Of a DNA stretch of 41,994 nt, positions 37,853-41,994 are shown piece after piece (the stretch's first letter is position 1; each line of letters opens with the position of its first letter). The notes beneath the pieces were generated by a model. That model was given only the letters and a program-made list of their open reading frames with translations, was not told the DNA's origin and made no database searches. The stretch is from the NCBI RefSeq assembly GCF_002087075.1, contig NZ_MWSM01000009.1, forward strand, positions 2,682 to 44,675. The letters are read 5' to 3'. The position numbers and the translations under genes are program-made. This stretch comes from Streptococcus pseudopneumoniae ATCC BAA-960 = CCUG 49455 (GTDB lineage: Bacteria; Bacillota; Bacilli; Lactobacillales; Streptococcaceae).

Positions 37853-39298
37853 ATGATAAAGATTGAAACCGTATTAGATATTTTAAAGAAAGATGGTCTC
37901 TTCCGTGAGATTATCGACCAAGGACATTATCACTACAACTACAGCGAAGTTGTTTTTGATAGTATCTGTTATGACAGCCGCAAGGCCAAAGAAAAGAGCC
38001 TCTTTTTCGTCAAGGGTGCTGCCTTTAAGAAGGTATTTCTGCTTTCTGCCATCTCTCAAGGACTCGGTTGGTATGTTGCTGAAAAGGACTATGAGGTTGG
38101 TATTCCTGCCATTATCGTCAGCGATATCAAGAAAGCTATGAGTCTGATTGCTATGGAATTTTATGGAAATCCACAGGAAAAACTCAAACTCCTTGCCTTT
38201 ACTGGAACCAAGGGTAAGACAACAGCAGCTTACTTTGCTTACAACATCCTATCTCAACGCCACCCAACCGCCCTCTTGTCAACCATGAATACGACTTTAG
38301 ATGGCAAGACTTTCTTTAAGTCTGCATTGACAACTCCTGAGAGTATTGACCTCTTTGATATGATGCATCAAGCTGTACAAAATGACCGTACCCACCTCAT
38401 CATGGAAGTCTCCAGTCAAGCCTATCTGGTCAAACGTGTCTATGGTCTAACCTTTGATGTGGGAGTTTTCCTCAATATCAGCCCAGACCATATCGGCCCG
38501 ATTGAACACCCTAGCTTTGAAGACTACTTCTACCACAAACGTCTCTTGATGGAAAATAGCCGAGCAGTCATCGTTAACAGTGACATGGACCACTTTTCTG
38601 TCTTGAAAGAACAAGTGGAAAATCAAGACCATGATTTCTATGGTAGCCAATCAAATAATCAAATCGAGAATTCCAAAGCCTTTAGCTTTTCAGCTACGGG
38701 TAAACTCGCTGGTGATTATGATATCCAACTCATTGGCAACTTCAACCAAGAAAATGCAGTTGCTGCTGGACTTACTTGTCTCCGTCTCGGAGCAAGTCTT
38801 GAGGACATCAAAAAAGGCATCGCTGCAACCCGCGTTCCTGGTCGTATGGAAGTCCTGACTCAGAAAAATGGAGCCAAGGTATTCATCGATTACGCCCACA
38901 ATGGGGATAGTCTGAAAAAACTCATCAATGTGGTTGAAACTCATCAAACTGGAAAGATTGCTTTGGTTCTGGGTTCAACAGGAAACAAGGGAGAAAGTCG
39001 TCGTAAGAACTTTGGCCTCCTCCTCAATCAACATCCTGAGATTCAAGTCTTTTTGACTGCTGATGACCCCAACTATGAAGACCCAATGGCCATTGCAGAT
39101 GAAATCAGTAGCTACATCAATCATCCTGTTGAAAAAATTGCGGATCGCCAAGAGGCCATCAAGGCAGCTATGGCTATCACAAATCACGAATTAGATGCTG
39201 TCATTATTGCTGGTAAGGGAGCTGATTGCTACCAAATCGTCCAAGGAAAGAAAGAAGCCTATCCAGGAGATGCAGCCGTAGCAGAAAATTATTTATAA
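37853..39298 (+). CDS. murE: UDP-MurNAc-L-Ala-D-Glu--L-lysine ligase
   Basis: This 481-residue Mur ligase adds the third stem-peptide residue. The ATP loop is GTKGKTT at 118-124. The substrate motif reads DDPN (404-407), which in this family marks L-lysine, in contrast to the DNPR of diaminopimelate enzymes. The carbamylated-lysine region and the motif GRMEVL are present. The ATG at 37853 has no Shine-Dalgarno sequence (only AGAAAGT directly before) and sits at the expected transcription start, so translation is probably leaderless. The protein ends ENYL. Confidence 0.96.
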   Translation: MIKIETVLDILKKDGLFREIIDQGHYHYNYSEVVFDSICYDSRKAKEKSLFFVKGAAFKKVFLLSAISQGLGWYVAEKDYEVGIPAIIVSDIKKAMSLIAMEFYGNPQEKLKLLAFTGTKGKTTAAYFAYNILSQRHPTALLSTMNTTLDGKTFFKSALTTPESIDLFDMMHQAVQNDRTHLIMEVSSQAYLVKRVYGLTFDVGVFLNISPDHIGPIEHPSFEDYFYHKRLLMENSRAVIVNSDMDHFSVLKEQVENQDHDFYGSQSNNQIENSKAFSFSATGKLAGDYDIQLIGNFNQENAVAAGLTCLRLGASLEDIKKGIAATRVPGRMEVLTQKNGAKVFIDYAHNGDSLKKLINVVETHQTGKIALVLGSTGNKGESRRKNFGLLLNQHPEIQVFLTADDPNYEDPMAIADEISSYINHPVEKIADRQEAIKAAMAITNHELDAVIIAGKGADCYQIVQGKKEAYPGDAAVAENYL

Positions 39299-39304
39299 GA
39301 ATAG

Positions 39305-39340
39305 AAAAAATCAAGGGAAAATAAAACCCCTGATTTTTTA
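39305..39340 (+). terminator. Bidirectional terminator between murE and csbD-like gene
   Basis: AAAAAATCAAGGG / CCCCTGATTTTTT stem with a loop of about 9 nt. It serves convergent murE and the CsbD-like gene. Confidence 0.88.
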
Positions 39341-39343
39341 CTA

Positions 39344-39538
39344 TTATTTAGTAAAAACGTTTTTCAAACCTTCAACGGCACCTTCTACAGCACCTTTAGC
39401 GTCTTCTACAACGTCTTTTGCCTTAGCAACTGTTTTTTCAACAGCTCCTTCAAGTTCTGTCTTGCTGTCTCCAGTAACTTTACCAAAACCTTCTTTGACA
39501 ACGCCTGTTGCTTGTTCCAATTTGTTTTCAAGTGACAT
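39344..39538 (-). CDS. CsbD-like small stress protein
   Basis: This 64-residue hydrophilic, Lys/Glu/Ala/Val-rich protein matches the CsbD pattern ([20 protein letters not shown], then [13 protein letters not shown]). CsbD in B. subtilis belongs to the sigma-B general stress regulon, but streptococci lack sigma-B, so control here must differ. The RBS AAGGAGAC is strong. The upstream region has a near-consensus promoter and repeated CCGATAA motifs. Confidence 0.88.
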   Translation of the reverse strand: MSLENKLEQATGVVKEGFGKVTGDSKTELEGAVEKTVAKAKDVVEDAKGAVEGAVEGLKNVFTK

Positions 39539-39562
39539 ATGATTGTCTCCTTTAGTTTTATT

Positions 39563-39615
39563 CCGATATGTGTTATCGGTTACATTAGTATAAACTTATC
39601 GGTAGATAAAGTCAA
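39563..39615 (-). promoter_or_regulatory. Promoter and CCGATA dyad of the CsbD-like gene
   Basis: TTGACT (39615-39610), 17-bp spacer, TATACT (39592-39587). A dyad CCGATA-TGTGT-TATCGG lies at 39563-39579, just downstream of the expected start, and a second CCGATAA lies in the promoter spacer. The pattern suggests an operator. Confidence 0.7.
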
Positions 39616-39637
39616 ACAATGTGCTCAGAAAAAGCAA

Positions 39638-40288
39638 TCACACTAAATAGAAAGTTAATCTCTCCTTGTCAAAATCGACAGCCAACTCATACTTTCCATC
39701 TTCATTTTGGACTATATAACCCAGGACAACTAAACTGTCCACAAAGATATCACGGCGTTTCTGCATAAGCTGGTCTTTTTTGAGAAATTTCAACAAAAAA
39801 GTTGTCATGTATTTGAGGGCATACTCAGGATTAACATCTCCTAAAATGTCATAGAGTTCCTGCTGTTTTTCTGTCAAAGGATACTGATGCTTGACCTTGT
39901 AGAAATAATTGGACAGGGTCATTTTTGTCCGCGTAAAGTCTGTCTTTTCAACTAAAATAGCTGCATTGGTTTGATTTCGTAATTCTGTCTCAAAACTCTG
40001 CTCCAACAAAGTTTGATAGGCCGGACTATCTTCGCTGACAAAAATCTCTTGATCCAGTTCGAGATTATCGAGTGATTCAAGCATAGGAAGATTGAGGTAA
40101 TAACGCTTATTTTCCCGTAGAATAAAGCCAGCCTTTATATACTCTTCCATGAGTTTGTCAACTGCTACATCTGGAAACTGAGTCTTAATTTCCCGTAAAA
40201 TCACATCCTCATGCTGGTCCAGATAGCGGATCAATTCTCCAAAAAATGGCTGTCTCGTCAAACGAGATGGATTAAAAATCTGAATCAT
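39638..40288 (-). CDS. DUF1803 family protein
   Basis: This 216-residue cytosolic protein begins MIQIFNPSRLTRQPFFGELI, the start typical of streptococcal DUF1803 proteins. It looks all-helical with winged-helix-like spacing (IREIKTQFPDVAVDKLMEEY, read here as LREIKTQFPD). No catalytic motif is visible. Its ATG lies 17 bp inside the end of the YiiX-like gene, so the two are translationally coupled. Function unknown. Confidence 0.85.
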   Translation of the reverse strand: MIQIFNPSRLTRQPFFGELIRYLDQHEDVILREIKTQFPDVAVDKLMEEYIKAGFILRENKRYYLNLPMLESLDNLELDQEIFVSEDSPAYQTLLEQSFETELRNQTNAAILVEKTDFTRTKMTLSNYFYKVKHQYPLTEKQQELYDILGDVNPEYALKYMTTFLLKFLKKDQLMQKRRDIFVDSLVVLGYIVQNEDGKYELAVDFDKERLTFYLV

Positions 40289-40784
40289 GAAGATTCCTTT
40301 CTTTACATTCTAACAGAGGCGATGCTGCCAACTGACTAGGATTGGTCCCCGGCTGCTTCAAAGGAACAGGCAGACCTAGCTCTCTGTAATACTCCCTCCA
40401 AAAATCACTAATCTCCTGCTCCCCATCCCCAAATTTCATAGGTATGGTTTCAAAAATCGGTAGGATTTCTGCCATGTACTGGGAACAGTAAAAACCTTCT
40501 CCATCTGGATAGAAAGAAGCATTGTAGGGAGCTCCAAGATGTTTGCAAGCTCTTTCCTTCACCGACTGGATATCCATTTCTGGGTAAACATAGAGGTCGT
40601 ACAAGTGATTGGACTCAAAGAAGTCTGCAGATTCTTGACAAACAACACCAGCTTGTCCACTAGCGTGGTAAATCATCCCATCCAAATAAATGGCAACATG
40701 GTTATAGTTGCCTGTGGAAGTCTGGATAGCCTGTCCCATGTCCGACTCATCTCTCACAAAAATCAAATCACCATTTTCTAACAT
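40272..40784 (-). CDS. YiiX/YebB-type (permuted NlpC/P60-like) cysteine hydrolase
   Basis: The protein has 170 residues. The permuted papain-like layout has a catalytic His29 in GNYNHVAIYLD and Cys100 in GEGFYCSQYMAE. The N-terminus LENGDLIFVRD is the usual family opening. There is no signal peptide, so it acts in the cytosol if at all on peptides or lipids; YiiX-like enzymes are reported as amidase or thioesterase-like. The RBS TAGGAGTGAAG is strong. It overlaps the DUF1803 gene downstream. Confidence 0.83.
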   Translation of the reverse strand: MLENGDLIFVRDESDMGQAIQTSTGNYNHVAIYLDGMIYHASGQAGVVCQESADFFESNHLYDLYVYPEMDIQSVKERACKHLGAPYNASFYPDGEGFYCSQYMAEILPIFETIPMKFGDGEQEISDFWREYYRELGLPVPLKQPGTNPSQLAASPLLECKERNLHDSDF

Positions 40785-40796
40785 ACTTCACTCCTA

Positions 40797-40821
40797 GAAA
40801 AAAAGGAGCCGAAACTCCTTT
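40797..40821 (-). terminator. Terminator of ppaC
   Basis: AAGGAG / CTCCTT stem with a 6-nt loop followed on the minus strand by seven T. It ends about 13 bp before the YiiX-like gene. Confidence 0.85.
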
Positions 40822-40870
40822 CGATATAAGGCAAACTAGCCTTTCCTAATTTGAATTAACACTCAAAATC

Positions 40871-41806
40871 TTAAGCATTGAAGCTTTCAGTCAATTGAGG
40901 TACCACTTGTTTCTTACGTGAAACGGCACCCGCAAGGAAAGCATGATTGTTTTCAAGTTTGAAGTTGAAAGCCGCTTCGACCTTGCCCATATTGGCACCA
41001 AGAGCCAAGATTTCTGAGTTTGAGTTGACGATATCTGTAATCATCAAGACAAAGTCAGAATAACCATTTGCTGTGTTAGCAGCTTGCATTGCAGCTTCAA
41101 TTTCTGCTTGGCGTTCCAAGACTTCAGCGATGTCAACTGTGTTTACTTGAGCAACACGGACATTATTTCCGTTCAATTCAAAAGTCTTAGCATCGATGTC
41201 AATCAATTCTTCAGCAGATTTGCTAGCCAAGTTTGTACCAGCTTTCAACATAGCCAAGCCATATTCTTCCAAGTTTACACGAGCTAATTCAGCCAATTCA
41301 GGAGCAATGACTGTATCTGTTGGGTGTGTTGTTGGTGATTTTAAAAGAAGGGTATCTGAAATCAAACCTGAAAGCATCAAACCAGCAATCTCTTTAGGAA
41401 CAGCTACACCATGTTCTTTGAACATACGATAAACGATTGAAGACGCTGAACCAACTGGCTCCAAACGCATGTAGAGTGGGCTTGCAGTTTCAAAATTAGC
41501 CACACGGTGGTGGTCTACAACACCATAAACTTCCACTTCAGCGATATCTGATATAGATTGTTGGAATTCATTGTGGTCAGTCAGGATAACTTGCTCTGCT
41601 CCTTCTGCTTTGGCAGAAGTAATAACACGCGGTGCTTCTACACCAAAATAGTTCAAGACAAAGGCTGTTTCTTCATTTGGAGTTCCAAGAGCAACAGCTT
41701 CCGTATCCAAACCGTAAGCTTCTTTTGCAAGGTAGGCAAAGGCTACAGACGACCCGATGGCATCTGAGTCTGGATTTTGGTGACCAAATACTAGAATCTT
41801 AGACAT
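40871..41806 (-). CDS. ppaC: Manganese-dependent inorganic pyrophosphatase (family II)
   Basis: The 311-residue DHH-family enzyme hydrolyses pyrophosphate from biosynthesis. Metal ligands are visible: His9, Asp13 and Asp15 in [14 protein letters not shown], Asp77 in TDHNE, and the DHH at 98-100 in VVDHHRV. The substrate-binding C-terminal motif SRKKQVVP is near the end. Length and motifs are normal. It has its own promoter and terminator. Confidence 0.97.
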   Translation of the reverse strand: MSKILVFGHQNPDSDAIGSSVAFAYLAKEAYGLDTEAVALGTPNEETAFVLNYFGVEAPRVITSAKAEGAEQVILTDHNEFQQSISDIAEVEVYGVVDHHRVANFETASPLYMRLEPVGSASSIVYRMFKEHGVAVPKEIAGLMLSGLISDTLLLKSPTTHPTDTVIAPELAELARVNLEEYGLAMLKAGTNLASKSAEELIDIDAKTFELNGNNVRVAQVNTVDIAEVLERQAEIEAAMQAANTANGYSDFVLMITDIVNSNSEILALGANMGKVEAAFNFKLENNHAFLAGAVSRKKQVVPQLTESFNA

Positions 41807-41835
41807 GATAATACCTCATTTTGTTTATTCTCTTT

Positions 41836-41864
41836 ATTGTAGCATTTTTTTCGCTTTTTGACAA
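41836..41864 (-). promoter_or_regulatory. ppaC promoter
   Basis: TTGTCA (41864-41859), 17-bp spacer, TACAAT (41841-41836) on the minus strand, 29 bp before the ATG. Confidence 0.82.
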
Positions 41865-41909
41865 AAGTAAGAGGAGTCAAAGGGCTCCTCACGATTCTTC
41901 AAAATAACT

Positions 41910-41994
41910 TATACTCTTCGAAAATCTCTTCAAACCACGTCAGCTTCGCCTTGCCGTAGGTATGGGTACTGACCTCGTCAGTTCTATCCACAAC
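41910..41994 (+). repeat. BOX element, left part (continues past the window)
   Basis: BoxA starts TATACTCTTCGAAAATC at 41910 and is followed from about 41968 by the start of a boxB unit (CTGACCTCGTCAGTTC), cut by the window edge. It is the same orientation as the BOX at 12393. Confidence 0.92.

Overview
The window is a chromosomal segment of a Mitis-group streptococcus (S. pneumoniae, S. mitis, S. pseudopneumoniae or a close relative). Three lines of sequence evidence support this: BOX elements (boxA, 45-bp boxB units, boxC), a 107-bp RUP-type repeat, and a gene order (pgm, bta, aat ABC transporter, atp operon, greA, mltG, murC, SNF2, patB/metB, aliB, murJ, murE, ppaC) that matches what I remember of the pneumococcal chromosome. 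Several proteins, for example the N-terminal part of MurE, differ from the pneumococcal sequences I remember. I therefore lean towards S. mitis or a similar commensal, but this is inference.

Layout: 1-3830 (minus) is the N-terminal 1276 codons of a very large YSIRK-type surface protein with MucBP-like domains and 99-residue tandem repeats; its C-terminus lies beyond the left edge. 4054-6374 holds pgm and the thioredoxin-like bta gene (plus strand). 6526-8763 is a polar amino-acid ABC importer operon (minus). 8797-11269 is an overlapping TPR / AI-2E-family pair (minus), with a divergent lactonase gene on the plus strand. 12393-12635 is an intact BOX element. 12646-19078 is the complete F1Fo ATPase operon atpEBFHAGDC (minus) with its terminator and promoter.

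19148-21285 is a scrap zone between the atp operon and greA. It holds a remnant of one gene, a GNAT acetyltransferase gene broken by a RUP inserted in its second codon, a BOX element 6 bp away, and an IS630-family element sitting inside that BOX. 21292-26493 is greA, mltG, two overlapping GNAT genes, murC and an uncharacterised charged protein, a wall-synthesis and stress cluster. 26490-29622 is a SWIM/SNF2 helicase. 29644-32042 is patB-metB (trans-sulfuration) behind a perfect palindrome matching the streptococcal methionine (MtaR/MetR) box. 32042-35980 is an ABC exporter and the oligopeptide-binding lipoprotein AliB.

36055-39340 contains murJ (lipid II flippase) and murE (L-lysine ligase), transcribed divergently from promoters whose -35 hexamers overlap; murE appears leaderless. 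The rest is a CsbD stress protein, a DUF1803/YiiX pair, the manganese pyrophosphatase ppaC, and the start of a third BOX at the right edge.

Functionally the window is mostly core metabolism, energy and peptidoglycan synthesis. The less ordinary content is the giant adhesin, the layered repeat/IS insertions at the GNAT gene, the shared murJ/murE promoter and the candidate regulatory dyads.
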